64,000 nucleotides of DNA, taken from contig NC_014211.1 of NCBI RefSeq assembly GCF_000092985.1, forward strand, positions 496,001 through 560,000, read 5' to 3'. Positions within the stretch are counted from its first letter, which is position 1; each line of letters opens with the position of its first letter. Below, piece by piece: positions 50,590-59,691 of the stretch. Origin of the DNA: Nocardiopsis dassonvillei subsp. dassonvillei DSM 43111 (lineage in GTDB: Bacteria > Actinomycetota > Actinomycetes > Streptosporangiales > Streptosporangiaceae). Under the pieces are notes generated by a model that saw nothing but the letters and a program-made list of their open reading frames with translations, did not search any database and was not told the origin of the DNA. The position numbers and the translations under genes are program-made.

Positions 50590-51591
50590 TCAGTCCCGCG
50601 GGTCCCGCGCCCTCTCGTCGCCCCGCACCGCCCCGGCCCTCTCTACGGCCTCGGCTTCCTCCGCGGTCCCTGCTTCCTCTGCCGCCCCGGCCCCGTCTGC
50701 GGTCGCGGCCTCCTCGGCGGCCTTGGCCCTCTTCTGCGCGCGGTTCTGCTTGAACACGGGGACGAAGGCCATGACGACGACGATGGCCAGGGTGAACCAG
50801 AGGGCGTACCTGTCGACCAGCAGGACGATGTCGACCCCGGTCTGGCCCGCCGCGTAGCCGACCGAGGCCACGGACGCGGTGAGGACCAGTGCCCCGAGGG
50901 CGTCCAGCAGGAGGAAGGGCACCAGGCGCATCCCGGTCCAGCCCGCGATGACGAGGACGAACACGGTGGGAACGCCCGGCAGGTAGCTGAGGATGAGTGC
51001 GACCGGCATGATCCAGGGGTTCATGTCCTGTGCCCGGTCGGCGAAGCGCTGCGCCCTGTCGCCCGGCGCGATGAGGTTGACGAAACCGCGGCCCCAGCGC
51101 CTGCCGACCCACCAGAACAGCCAGTCGATCTTCACCTTGCCGACGACTCCCGCGACCACGACCAGCCACAGGGGGATCTCCCCGATCCGCGCGAACGCCG
51201 CGGCCGCGCCGACCGCCGCGTTGCTGCCGGTGACGAACTCCAGCAGGACCGGGTGGTGGGCGATCAGGAAGGGCTTGACCGGCGTCAGCGCCATGAAGAA
51301 GAGGGGAACGCCGACGAAGGCGGCCATCAGCGCCTTGTCCTGCCGGGTCGCCCTGCCCTCCCAGGGCTTGATCGCGCGCAGGGCGGCCCGGGCCTCCTCC
51401 TTCTGCGCCTCCCTCTCGGCGGCCTTGCGCTCCTCCGCGGACATGGGTGCGCCGTCCGCGCGCGGGGAGTCCTCACCGGCGGGCGCGGTCCCGGACGCGG
51501 ATCCGGTTCCGGCCTCGGACCCGGGCCCGGAACCCGTTCCGGCTCCGGACTCGGCGTCGGTGCCGGGGCGGTCGCTGTTCAACGTCGTCAT
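50590..51591 (-). CDS. DedA/VTT-domain membrane protein
   Basis: This 333-aa protein has a long Gly/Ser/Ala/Glu-rich N-terminus (1-75), five or so helices and an Ala/Glu-rich charged tail. The middle holds GEIPLWLVVVAGVVGKVKID and WWVGRRWGRGFV, then an arginine-containing re-entrant segment (YLPGVPTVFVLVIAGWTGM), as in DedA/VTT proteins. These proteins flip lipid carriers or phospholipids. ATG 51591 is the first good start. The low-complexity ends are unusual for the family. Confidence 0.8.
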   Translation of the reverse strand: MTTLNSDRPGTDAESGAGTGSGPGSEAGTGSASGTAPAGEDSPRADGAPMSAEERKAAEREAQKEEARAALRAIKPWEGRATRQDKALMAAFVGVPLFFMALTPVKPFLIAHHPVLLEFVTGSNAAVGAAAAFARIGEIPLWLVVVAGVVGKVKIDWLFWWVGRRWGRGFVNLIAPGDRAQRFADRAQDMNPWIMPVALILSYLPGVPTVFVLVIAGWTGMRLVPFLLLDALGALVLTASVASVGYAAGQTGVDIVLLVDRYALWFTLAIVVVMAFVPVFKQNRAQKRAKAAEEAATADGAGAAEEAGTAEEAEAVERAGAVRGDERARDPRD

Positions 51592-51805
51592 ACCCCCAAG
51601 CTTGGCCGACCGGGGAGGCCCGCCCCCAGACGCAGGAGTCACCGGGTCGGTGTGAGAGCCGCCTGTGTCGCGGCATGACACCTGTCATACGGCGGTACCG
51701 GCACGGGGCCCGGGTCGGCGGTCCCGAGCACGTACCCCGGACCCGTGACCGTCACCCGGTCCGCGGCCGGAAACGCCCTTCCCGGCCGGGCGCCGCGGGC
51801 CGTGC

Positions 51806-53779
51806 TCAGTCGGACGAACCGGGAGGCGCGGGCCACTTCCAGCCCGGAGCCCACGCCCAGCTGTCCGAGACGCCCGGCGGCATGGGCGGCAGCAGACGGG
51901 CGCCGGGGCGTTTGTCGTCGCCGTGGCCCCCGGAGTCCGCCGTGTCCTCCGCCTCCGCCGGATCCGTCGCGTCCAGGGGGCGGGCCGGGCCCGCCGCCCG
52001 GCTCTCCGGAGCCTCCGGCTGCCCCCAGGCGCCCAACGGGTCCTCCGGGGCCGCGGGGTTCCAGGACCGGTCCGGGCCCGTCCGGCCCGCCTGCCCCATG
52101 TGCTCCTCGGGTTCCGCGGGGGGCCGGGAGTCCAGCGGCTCGGGGCTGCGCCACTCGCTGATCGGCTCCGCGCCGCTCCAGGAGTTCTCCGAAGCGGCCA
52201 GGGGCCAGGGCCGGGCCCGGTCCGTGCTCTCGTCGGCCTCCGTGGGGGTCCGGAAGCCCAGCGGCTCGGGACTGCGCCACTCGCTCATCGGCTCCGCCGT
52301 GCCCCAGGAGTCCGGTTCCTCCACCGCTCCTCCGGACCGCCAGGGCTCCCGCGGACCCGAGAGCGGGTCCGAGAAGGGGTCCGAAAGCGGGTCCCCGGCC
52401 AGGGGGGCCTCCGGCGGCTCCGCACGCGTGCGGGAGGGCAGCGGGTCGGCGGCCCACGGGTGCGGTTCGGGCGCTTCGGTCCCCGGGGACCCGTCCCGGT
52501 CCTGCGACGGGGTCTCCCACGGATCCGGCGGGGACTGCGGTTCCGCGGCCGCGGCGCCGGTCTCCCCGGGAAGCGGGTCGTCGTCGGCCTCCGGTTCCAG
52601 CGACCGGAAGGAGGCCGACATCGGACCCGAGTCCACCTCGGCGAAGTGCGCGGCCACACCGAAGTGGCGGGGCGCCTGCGTCCGGTGGGTCCCGGTCTCG
52701 TCGTGCTCGATCGGCGGCGCCATCGGATGGCGCACCGAACCGGCCATGTGGATCCGCGTCCACCACGCGGCCGCGTCCTCGTGGCGCAGCTCCTCCAGCA
52801 CCTCCAGCGACCCCGGGATGTGCGGGTGCCTGCGCCCCGCACGCCAGGAGTGGCTGAGCGACTGCGGCTCCAGCACCAGCACCCGCGTGCCGTCGACCAG
52901 CGGGATGTCCCCGGGAAGGGCCTCGTTGCCCACCCACGTGCCGTCGCCGCCGACCAGGTCCCACTCGCCGCGCACCACGTCCGCCAGCGGGTCCACCGGC
53001 GCGTCCAGGCAGGCGGCGGTCCATCGGGGGTCGGGCCGGGTGCCGGGCACCAGCCGCCCCTCCTTGCCGATCAGCGCGTCCGCGAGCAGCGTGTGCAGCT
53101 GGAAGTTGTCGCCGATCCCGTCGAAGCGCACCTGGAAGCCCCGGCGCGAGGTCCGGTCCAGCACCAAGAGCGTGCTCGCCTCCGCCATCCGCAGAAGTTC
53201 GTTCACCTCGACGAACTCGCTGAGCTGCGTGGACAGCGCGTGCACGATCTGGGTCAGCCCCTCCAGGGCGCTGGAGTCGGCGCGCACGGCCGCCCGCACC
53301 CCGGGGTCGCCCAGCATGGCCTTGGCGGCCAGCCCGTAGCGCAGGGACGTCCACCAGCCCACGGTGGCCAACGGGGCGTTCTCCCCGAGGACCTCCTCGA
53401 CGCGCTGCTCGTCGGCCGCCGACACGTCGTTGGGCGCGGGCAGCTGTCCGCCGCCGGTCTTGTCCCACGCGTGCATGAAGGCCACTGCGGCCTGACCGTA
53501 ACTTCCCAGCTGGCGCAGCACCTCCAGCCCCACCTGTCCCGCGGGCGCTCCGGCCTCCACGAGGGCGCCGGCCAGGACTGCGAGGTCGGCCGCGATCCCG
53601 GCGACGGGTTCACTGTCGCCCAGAACCGGGGCCAGCGCCTCCATGGCGATGGCGAGTTCTTCGACGGGCACCTGGGAGGACAGCCGGAACACGTCGTGCA
53701 CGGCCGCCGGAAACGCGGGTGCCTGGCTGGCTGCGGTGTCGAGCACGCGTTGGAACGCGGCACGGAACTCATCGGTCAC
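51806..53779 (-). CDS. Large soluble protein of unknown function with Pro/Glu-rich repeats
   Basis: This is a 657-aa protein without signal peptide or membrane helix. Residues 1-370 form a folded, mainly helical region with a conserved-looking core DGIGDNFQLHTLLADALIG, GTWVGNEALPGDIPLVDG and TRVLVLEPQSLSHSW. The second half is disordered, rich in Pro, Glu, Ser and Asp, with a repeated unit of the form EP(M/I)SEWRSPEPL at two places. No family was recognised. GTG 53779 has GGAAGGA 7 bp upstream. It is transcribed alone after the AlkZ-like gene. Confidence 0.75.
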   Translation of the reverse strand: MTDEFRAAFQRVLDTAASQAPAFPAAVHDVFRLSSQVPVEELAIAMEALAPVLGDSEPVAGIAADLAVLAGALVEAGAPAGQVGLEVLRQLGSYGQAAVAFMHAWDKTGGGQLPAPNDVSAADEQRVEEVLGENAPLATVGWWTSLRYGLAAKAMLGDPGVRAAVRADSSALEGLTQIVHALSTQLSEFVEVNELLRMAEASTLLVLDRTSRRGFQVRFDGIGDNFQLHTLLADALIGKEGRLVPGTRPDPRWTAACLDAPVDPLADVVRGEWDLVGGDGTWVGNEALPGDIPLVDGTRVLVLEPQSLSHSWRAGRRHPHIPGSLEVLEELRHEDAAAWWTRIHMAGSVRHPMAPPIEHDETGTHRTQAPRHFGVAAHFAEVDSGPMSASFRSLEPEADDDPLPGETGAAAAEPQSPPDPWETPSQDRDGSPGTEAPEPHPWAADPLPSRTRAEPPEAPLAGDPLSDPFSDPLSGPREPWRSGGAVEEPDSWGTAEPMSEWRSPEPLGFRTPTEADESTDRARPWPLAASENSWSGAEPISEWRSPEPLDSRPPAEPEEHMGQAGRTGPDRSWNPAAPEDPLGAWGQPEAPESRAAGPARPLDATDPAEAEDTADSGGHGDDKRPGARLLPPMPPGVSDSWAWAPGWKWPAPPGSSD

Positions 53780-53897
53780 CTGTGAATCCTTCCATACCCA
53801 CACGTAGTGTCCGTGGTCCGGTCACATGCGCCGATGTCGGACACCGAAAGGATCCCGCCGGAGAGGACCCGCCCGCGTCCACCGGGACGTGCGGCGG

Positions 53898-55013
53898 TCA
53901 GGCGGGCGACGCGAACCGGACCTCGTGCGCGTCGCGCTCCGGCGCCAGGAAGGCCAGCAGCCGCAGCCCCTCGGCCTCCGCCTCCTCGCGGTCGGCGGCC
54001 CCGATCGGCCGGAACGGCGTCACCTCCACGGCCGCCGTCCCCCCGGCGCGGACCACCTTCCAGGAGCCGCGCACCTCGCCGTCCACGAGCACCGTCGCGG
54101 GCGGCATCCCGTTGCGGGAGGCGAGCCGCTTCAGGTCCTCGCCGGAGAGTATCCGGCCGCGGTCGGCGTGGCCGCGCAGCACGTTGTCGAAGTCGTAGAG
54201 GAAGCGGACCGGCGCCGGGACGTCCGGGCCGGGGCGCGGGGCGTCGGGGAGGTCGAACAGCTCGGCGCCGTCCTCGCCGCGCAGGACCACGAGGCGCTCG
54301 CGCAGGCGGTCGACCACCGCGCGCAGCCGGGTCAGCCCCGACCAGGCCTGCACGTCCTTCACGGTGGCCGGTCCGAACGCGGCCAGGTAGCGCAGCACGA
54401 GCGCCTCCGGATCGGGCTCGGCGTCCATGGCCAGCCCGGTCCAGGTGTCGGCGGGCGCGAACGCGGGCGGTCCGGAGGAGCCCCACACCCCGCGCGGGGG
54501 TATCTGGACGACGGGCAGCAGGGAGCGCGCCGCGTAGGACAGGTCGTCGCCGGGAACCCCGGGCCACCGCTCGGCCAGGCGTGCGCCCAGCTCGCCGGGG
54601 GTCAGCGGCTCCTTCACCAGCAGGGCGCGCCCGGCGTCCGCCACGGCGCCCAGGTCGGTCCCGGCGAGGGCCTTCCCGTGGCCGCTGTGCGCCAGGCCGC
54701 GGGCGATGACGGGCTGGACCGTGGGGCGCAGCGCGCGGAAGTCCTCGGGGGTGACCAGGTGCAGGGTGCCGCGCATGAGGGTGGCGCGGACGAGTTCGCC
54801 GTCGGTGAGCTGGCGGCCGACATCCTCGGGGGAGGGGTCCTCGATCCGGTTCTGGAGTCCGACGTACCAGGTGTGCGTGGTCTGCGCCTGGAGGCCGACC
54901 AGGTGGGAGACGACCTCGGTCACCGGCCGGTCCACGCGCCGCAGGAGGAACTGGCGGGCGAGGGTGGCGCGGCCCAGCGCACGCCGGGAGAGGACGGTGT
55001 CGGTGGCGGCCAT
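53898..55013 (-). CDS. AlkZ-like winged-helix DNA glycosylase (HTH_42)
   Basis: This 371-aa protein has the HTH_42/AlkZ fold. GLQAQTTHTWYVGLQNR near residues 40-56 carries the QxQ motif of AlkZ-type enzymes, which unhook interstrand crosslinks or remove alkylated bases. LMRGTLHLV and the C-terminal LVDGEVRGSWKV also match the family. Whether this member acts on DNA crosslinks or serves a secondary-metabolite resistance role is not known. ATG 55013 has GGAGGA 8 bp upstream. The 118-bp gap to the next gene holds no terminator. Confidence 0.85.
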   Translation of the reverse strand: MAATDTVLSRRALGRATLARQFLLRRVDRPVTEVVSHLVGLQAQTTHTWYVGLQNRIEDPSPEDVGRQLTDGELVRATLMRGTLHLVTPEDFRALRPTVQPVIARGLAHSGHGKALAGTDLGAVADAGRALLVKEPLTPGELGARLAERWPGVPGDDLSYAARSLLPVVQIPPRGVWGSSGPPAFAPADTWTGLAMDAEPDPEALVLRYLAAFGPATVKDVQAWSGLTRLRAVVDRLRERLVVLRGEDGAELFDLPDAPRPGPDVPAPVRFLYDFDNVLRGHADRGRILSGEDLKRLASRNGMPPATVLVDGEVRGSWKVVRAGGTAAVEVTPFRPIGAADREEAEAEGLRLLAFLAPERDAHEVRFASPA

Positions 55014-55228
55014 CGCTCGGTTCCTCCAGGATTGCCGGTCGGTGGGGGCACACTACCGGTCGGGTCCGACAGGCGGGCGTCGCGCGCGGGGCGGCCCGGC
55101 GCGTCCCCGGGCGGCGGACGGGCGGCGGGCGGGGCGTCGGCTGTGTGGGGTACCCCACTCGACGGGCGGCCCGAGGGGCGACACTACAATCCGCAACGGA
55201 CATAACGCCGTACACCGGAGGAGTGCCC

Positions 55229-55825
55229 ATGTCGTGGTCCGAGCAGTCGCGTGTCCGGTTGGAGAACGAGCACGTGCTGCTCACCCCCCTGGTGGAGACG
55301 GATCGCGAGGGGTGGCGTGAACAGGCCATGGACTCCGACATCTGGACGCACTTCGTGGCCCGTGTGGACGACGAGGCGAGCTTCGTCCGGTTCTTCTACT
55401 CCTACCTGGCCGCCAGCGACGGCGGAGAGCGCTCCACGTTCACCGTCACCGACAAGGCGAGCGGGCGCATCGCGGGCAGCATGAGCTACGGGCACATGTC
55501 CGAGCCCGACCTGCGGCTGGAGATCGGCAGCTCCTGGCTGGGGCGCGACTTCCGGGGCCGGGGAGTCAACCACTGGTCCAAGTACCTGCTGCTGCGGCAC
55601 GCCTTCGAGGAGATGGGCGCCGAGCGGGTCGAGTTCAAGACCGACGTGCTCAACGAGCGGGCCCGGCGCGGTCTGCGCTCCATCGGCGCCACGGAGGAGG
55701 GTGTCCTGCGCAGCTACAACGTCATGCCGGGCGGGCGCCGCCGGGACGCCGTGTACTACTCGGTGCTGCGCAACGAGTGGCCGGGCGTGCGCGAGCGCCT
55801 GGAGGAGGGCCCGCGCTTCCGGTGA
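55229..55825 (+). CDS. GNAT acetyltransferase (RimJ/RimL-like)
   Basis: This 198-aa protein has a GNAT fold of the Acetyltransf_3 type, with RLENEHVLLTPLVETDREG at the start. LEIGSSWLGRDFRGRGVNHW (acetyl-CoA loop R-G-R-G) and VEFKTDVLNERARRGL follow. Members acetylate ribosomal proteins, antibiotics or other amines. ATG 55229 has GGAGGAG 7 bp upstream. TACAAT at 55185-55190 is a good -10 element. Confidence 0.87.
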   Translation: MSWSEQSRVRLENEHVLLTPLVETDREGWREQAMDSDIWTHFVARVDDEASFVRFFYSYLAASDGGERSTFTVTDKASGRIAGSMSYGHMSEPDLRLEIGSSWLGRDFRGRGVNHWSKYLLLRHAFEEMGAERVEFKTDVLNERARRGLRSIGATEEGVLRSYNVMPGGRRRDAVYYSVLRNEWPGVRERLEEGPRFR

Positions 55826-55929
55826 GGCCCGCGTCGGCGGCGGACGGGCTCGCCCGTGCCCGAACCGGCGGATGGTTAGGACGCCTGACGAAGGGAAGAC
55901 ATCACCCTCAACACCGCCCCCCGGTGTCA

Positions 55930-55960
55930 CGGGCGGCTCCCGTCCCCTGGGAGCCGCCCG
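55930..55960 (+). terminator. 12-bp perfect hairpin
   Basis: Arms 55930-55941 and 55949-55960 pair around 7 nt, about 105 bp after the acetyltransferase stop. Confidence 0.65.
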
Positions 55961-56072
55961 CCCTGCGGGCACGGGTTCCGCCCGGGAGGGAACCGTTCCC
56001 GCCCCGCGGAAGTCGTAGACCCGAAACATCCTTCGTCCCGCTCACGACCCCGACCGGGAAGGCGTCTCCCCC

Positions 56073-56729
56073 GTGAACCCCCACACCCCCGCACCCCCGA
56101 TGCCCGGCACGCTCAAGGCGGTCCGCGTCATCCTCGTCATCAGGATCGTGCTCGCCGTCGTCCTCTACTCCCTGGCCCTGATCGGCCTCGTCGCCCTCGT
56201 CGACCTGCCCAGCGCGCAGGTCGAGGCGGAGATGGGCATGGGCGTGGGCGGACTCGCGGCCATCCTGGTCTACGGCCTCGCCCTCACGGCCTTCGAGGCC
56301 TACGTCGTGATCGCCCTGAAGAAGGGCGGGGCCAGAGCGCGCACACTCGTGCTCGTGGTCGTGGGCCTGGGGCTCGCCAGCGCGCTCCTCAACCTGCTCA
56401 GCGACGCCTCCAACCCGGCCGTGGGCGTGATCCTGATGGTCGTCATCGTGATCCTCGTCCGCACCGAGAGCGCCCAGGAGTGGTTCCGCGTGACCGACCC
56501 CGGGTACCGGCCCCTGCCGGGCGGATACCCCGGCCGGGGCGGTCACCCGGGCCACCCGGGTCACGGCGGACACCTCGACAACGGCGGACAGCCGGGCCAC
56601 CCCGGTCACCCGGGCCAGCCGGGCTACGGGGGGCAGCCGGGCCACCCCGGCCCCGGCGGGTACCCGAACCAGCCCGGCCCCGGCGGCCCCAGTGGCTACC
56701 CCGGCCAGACGGGTCCCACCGGTCACTGA
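56073..56729 (+). CDS. Four-helix membrane protein with Gly/Pro/His-rich tail
   Basis: This 218-aa protein has helices at about 17-41, 58-77, 86-110 and 113-129, then a tail of about 70 residues made of GHPGHPGQPG-type repeats. The repeats could bind metal through their histidines or simply be disordered. No function was recognised. GTG 56073 has GGGAAGG 10 bp upstream. A strong terminator follows. Confidence 0.72.
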   Translation: MNPHTPAPPMPGTLKAVRVILVIRIVLAVVLYSLALIGLVALVDLPSAQVEAEMGMGVGGLAAILVYGLALTAFEAYVVIALKKGGARARTLVLVVVGLGLASALLNLLSDASNPAVGVILMVVIVILVRTESAQEWFRVTDPGYRPLPGGYPGRGGHPGHPGHGGHLDNGGQPGHPGHPGQPGYGGQPGHPGPGGYPNQPGPGGPSGYPGQTGPTGH

Positions 56730-56767
56730 GCGGTCCCGCCCGACACCGCGGGTCCCTCCCCATGGCG

Positions 56768-56834
56768 AAGGGGCGTCCGCGGACCCGCTCCCACGGCCCT
56801 CACGGGCCGGGGGAGCGCGCCGCGGACGCCCCTT
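56768..56834. terminator. Bidirectional 15-bp hairpin with inner stems
   Basis: Arms 56768-56782 and 56820-56834 pair perfectly, with CGCTCCC/GGGAGCG inside. It lies between convergent genes. Confidence 0.85.
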
Positions 56835-56842
56835 GGGGTCCT

Positions 56843-59203
56843 TCAGAGGCGGTCGAGCAGCTGGGCGCAGCGGATCAGGCCCAGGTGCGAGTACGCCTGC
56901 GGGTGGTTGCCCAGCGCCCGCTCGGTGACCGGGTCGAACTCCTCCGGGATGAGCCCGGTCGGTCCGGCGCAGTCCACCAGGTGCTTGAACAGCTCGTCCG
57001 CCTCCGCGCGGCGGCCGGTCAGCAGGTACGCCTCGATCAGCCACGCGGTGCACAGGTGGAAGCCGCCCTCGCCGCCCGGCAGGCCGTCGTCGCGGTGGTA
57101 CCGGTACACGGTCGGGCCGCTGCGCAGCTCCGCCTCCACGGCGGTCACGGTGGCCTGGAAGCGCTCGTCGGCCGGGTCGATCAGCCCGGACAGGCCGATG
57201 TGCAGGGACGCGGCGTCCAGGTCGGTGCCGTCGTAGGCGGTGGTGAAGGCCTGCGCCTCCTCGTTCCAGCCCTTGTCCAGCACCTCGGCGGCGATGCCGT
57301 CGCGCAGGTCCGGCCAGGACGGGTCCACCTCGCGGCCGTAGGCACGGGCCAGGGAGACGGCGCGGTCCAGGGTCACCCAGCACATCACCTTGGAGTAGAC
57401 GCGCTGGCGGGGCTCGTCGCGCTCCTCCCAGATGCCGTGGTCGGGCTCGTGCCAGCGGCGGGCGACCGCCTCGGCCATCGACCGCACCAGGTCCCAGTCG
57501 CGGTCGGCCAGGGTGCCGCGCACCGAGGACAGCTTCTCGATCAGCTCCACGACGGGGCCGAACACGTCCAGCTGCACCTGGTGGTCGGCCAGGTTGCCGA
57601 TCCGCACCGGCCGCGAGCCCGCGTACCCGGACAGCGACTCGATGACCTCCTCCGGGCCCAGGTTCGTGCCCCGCAGCGAGTACAGCGGGCGCAGCATCTC
57701 CGGGCCGGGCAGCGAGTCCACGACCCGGTGCACCCAGTCCAGGAACTCCTCGGCCTCGGCGGTCGAGCCCAGGGAGACCAGCGACTGCACGGTCAGGGCG
57801 CCGTCGCGCAGCCAGCAGTACCGGTAGTCCCAGTTGCGTACGCCGCCGATCTCCTCGGGCAGCGACGTGGTCGCGGCGGCCATCACGCCCCCGGAGGGGG
57901 TGCACAGCCCGCGCAGGGTGAGCGCGGAGCGCGCCGCCAGCTGCTGGGCGGTGTCGGGCAGGGTGAGCCCGTCGAGCCAGCGCGACCAGTGTTCGCCGGA
58001 GGTCCGCTGACGCTCGGACTCGGGCAGCGTGCCGTGCACGAGGGAGTCGGTGCCGCAGCGCAGCTCCAGCACCACGGGCTGCTCCGAGCGCGGGTGGACG
58101 ACCGCGCGGGCGAGGTCGGAGACGCCGTCGTGGTCGATCTCCCACTCCACGCCGGGCGAGTACAGGGCCATCGGGAAGTCGGCGCCCTCGACCAGCAGGC
58201 CGTTCTCCTGCGGCGTGATGCGCACCGGCGCGCGGCCGAAGTCGGGACGGGGGGCGAACTCCACCGTGGCCGGGGTGACGCCGCTGATCACCCGGATCAG
58301 GTCGGTGCGCCCCTGGGGGGTGCCGTGTGCGAGGTAGTCGGTGACGTCCATGCGCGACCAGCGGGTGCGCACGGTCATGGTGCCGGGCAGGTAGCGCTGG
58401 CCCAGCGGACGGCCTCCGTGGGCGGGGGCGACGGCGAACACGCCCGCCTGGCGGCCGCCCAGGACCTCGGCGAACACGGCGTTCGAGTCGGGCTCGGGGT
58501 GGCAGAACCACAGCAGGCGCGCGTCCGGGCCGACCAGGGCCACGGAGCCCTGGTTGGAGAGCATCGACATGCGCTCGATGGGCGTGGGGCGCTCGCCGAA
58601 GACCCAGAAGCGGCGCTCGGCTGCCAGCGCGGACAGCAGGGCCGCGGCGGTCGGGGTGTCGGCCACGCGGTGGGAGGCCACGGTGGGCCCCTCGCCGACC
58701 CGCACGCCCGCGTCGGCGCCGGTCAGCCGCATGAAGACGGGCTCCTCGCCCTCGCCGCCGCCGATGTAGAGGATGGCGGTGGCCTCGACCTGGTCGCGCA
58801 GCAGCTCCAGGGCGGCCGCCTTGTCCGAGGGCGAGTCGGCGTTGCGGTGGTCGGGGTCGACGGTCACGTCGGTGTCGAACTCGGTGCCGTGGGCGCCCAC
58901 GAGGCGCACCTCGGCGGGCAGGCGCGAGAGCGCGGCCAGGTCGCGCAGGGGGCGGCCGGAGATGACCGCGCACACGGTGCCCGGCAGGTCGGCCAGGTCG
59001 CGCAGCGCGCGCAGGGCCTCGGGCAGCGGACGCCGGTCGGCAGGGTCGACCGTGGAGAGGGCGCCGTCGTAGTCGCAGGCCACCAGGAGCCGTGAGGTTC
59101 TGGCGAGGGCGGAGACGCGTTGCCGGACGTCCACGGGCATGAGCGCGGGAGCGGTGTCCCCCGGCATGCCCGGAACCGCTTCGACCGCTTGGGTGACCGT
59201 CAC
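56843..59203 (-). CDS. Trehalase (GH15) fused to a degenerate trehalose-phosphatase domain
   Basis: This is a 786-aa cytosolic protein. Residues 30-200 resemble trehalose-6-phosphate phosphatase (ACDYDGALSTVDP, VISGRPLRDLA, VGAHGTEF). However, motif I reads DYDGAL instead of DYDGTL, and the later acidic motif is GGGEGEE (148-154) where active enzymes have GDDxTDE. The rest is a GH15 glucoamylase/trehalase with NWDYRYCWLRDGA, GIWEERDEP (catalytic acid) and EGGFHLCTAWLIEAY (catalytic base). GTG 59203 has GGAGGAGG 5 bp upstream. The 488-bp gap beyond it holds no gene. Confidence 0.85.
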   Translation of the reverse strand: MTVTQAVEAVPGMPGDTAPALMPVDVRQRVSALARTSRLLVACDYDGALSTVDPADRRPLPEALRALRDLADLPGTVCAVISGRPLRDLAALSRLPAEVRLVGAHGTEFDTDVTVDPDHRNADSPSDKAAALELLRDQVEATAILYIGGGEGEEPVFMRLTGADAGVRVGEGPTVASHRVADTPTAAALLSALAAERRFWVFGERPTPIERMSMLSNQGSVALVGPDARLLWFCHPEPDSNAVFAEVLGGRQAGVFAVAPAHGGRPLGQRYLPGTMTVRTRWSRMDVTDYLAHGTPQGRTDLIRVISGVTPATVEFAPRPDFGRAPVRITPQENGLLVEGADFPMALYSPGVEWEIDHDGVSDLARAVVHPRSEQPVVLELRCGTDSLVHGTLPESERQRTSGEHWSRWLDGLTLPDTAQQLAARSALTLRGLCTPSGGVMAAATTSLPEEIGGVRNWDYRYCWLRDGALTVQSLVSLGSTAEAEEFLDWVHRVVDSLPGPEMLRPLYSLRGTNLGPEEVIESLSGYAGSRPVRIGNLADHQVQLDVFGPVVELIEKLSSVRGTLADRDWDLVRSMAEAVARRWHEPDHGIWEERDEPRQRVYSKVMCWVTLDRAVSLARAYGREVDPSWPDLRDGIAAEVLDKGWNEEAQAFTTAYDGTDLDAASLHIGLSGLIDPADERFQATVTAVEAELRSGPTVYRYHRDDGLPGGEGGFHLCTAWLIEAYLLTGRRAEADELFKHLVDCAGPTGLIPEEFDPVTERALGNHPQAYSHLGLIRCAQLLDRL

Positions 59204-59691
59204 GCTGCCTCCTCCGTTGGTCCGCGTTGACCTGGGGAATCGGATGATCTGTAGGACTCCGCGCGCATGCTGCTGGTTCACTCTGATATGGGTGTGCACA
59301 AGAGTGGGCCCAGGGCTTGTGGCGCGGGATGGGACTTCCGGGGACGTCAGAGGGATCCTCAGGAGCTCTTCACGTGTGCGTGGGCGAGAGGTGGTGCCGA
59401 ACGCAAAGATCCGGTCCGCAAGAAGTCAACGCGAGACTACCTGCGTCCCACAGGTCCCTGCGACCTCAGATTCCAGTGATGCAGGTCACGAATCAGTCGC
59501 AAAACGGGGCGAAGGTCGCGGATCCCGTCCCGGGCGAGCCCGTGACCACCCACCGTTGCCGAGGATCCGGGTGGTGGAGGGGGCGGGTGCGCTCCCCCGG
59601 CGCGGGACGTGCGATGGGACACGTCGGCGCTCGGCGGCGGGCCCCGGTCACCGCCCCGGTCCGGCGGTCCCCGTTCCGCCCGGCACCCGGG
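59204..59691. other. 488-bp gap upstream of the trehalase gene
   Basis: No tRNA or coding frame is supported. The strand-neutral composition is slightly less GC-rich near 59220-59300 and 59470-59520. The trehalase promoter on the minus strand is presumably here. No clear hexamer pair was found. Confidence 0.4.

Noticed and set aside
55908..58973. 1021-codon frame on the minus strand
   Set aside because: It overlaps the trehalase gene in another frame, and its Arg/Pro/Gly-rich translation has no domains. Shadow.
56480..59095. 871-codon frame on the plus strand
   Set aside because: It is antisense to the trehalase gene, whose GH15 motifs and ribosome binding site are clear.
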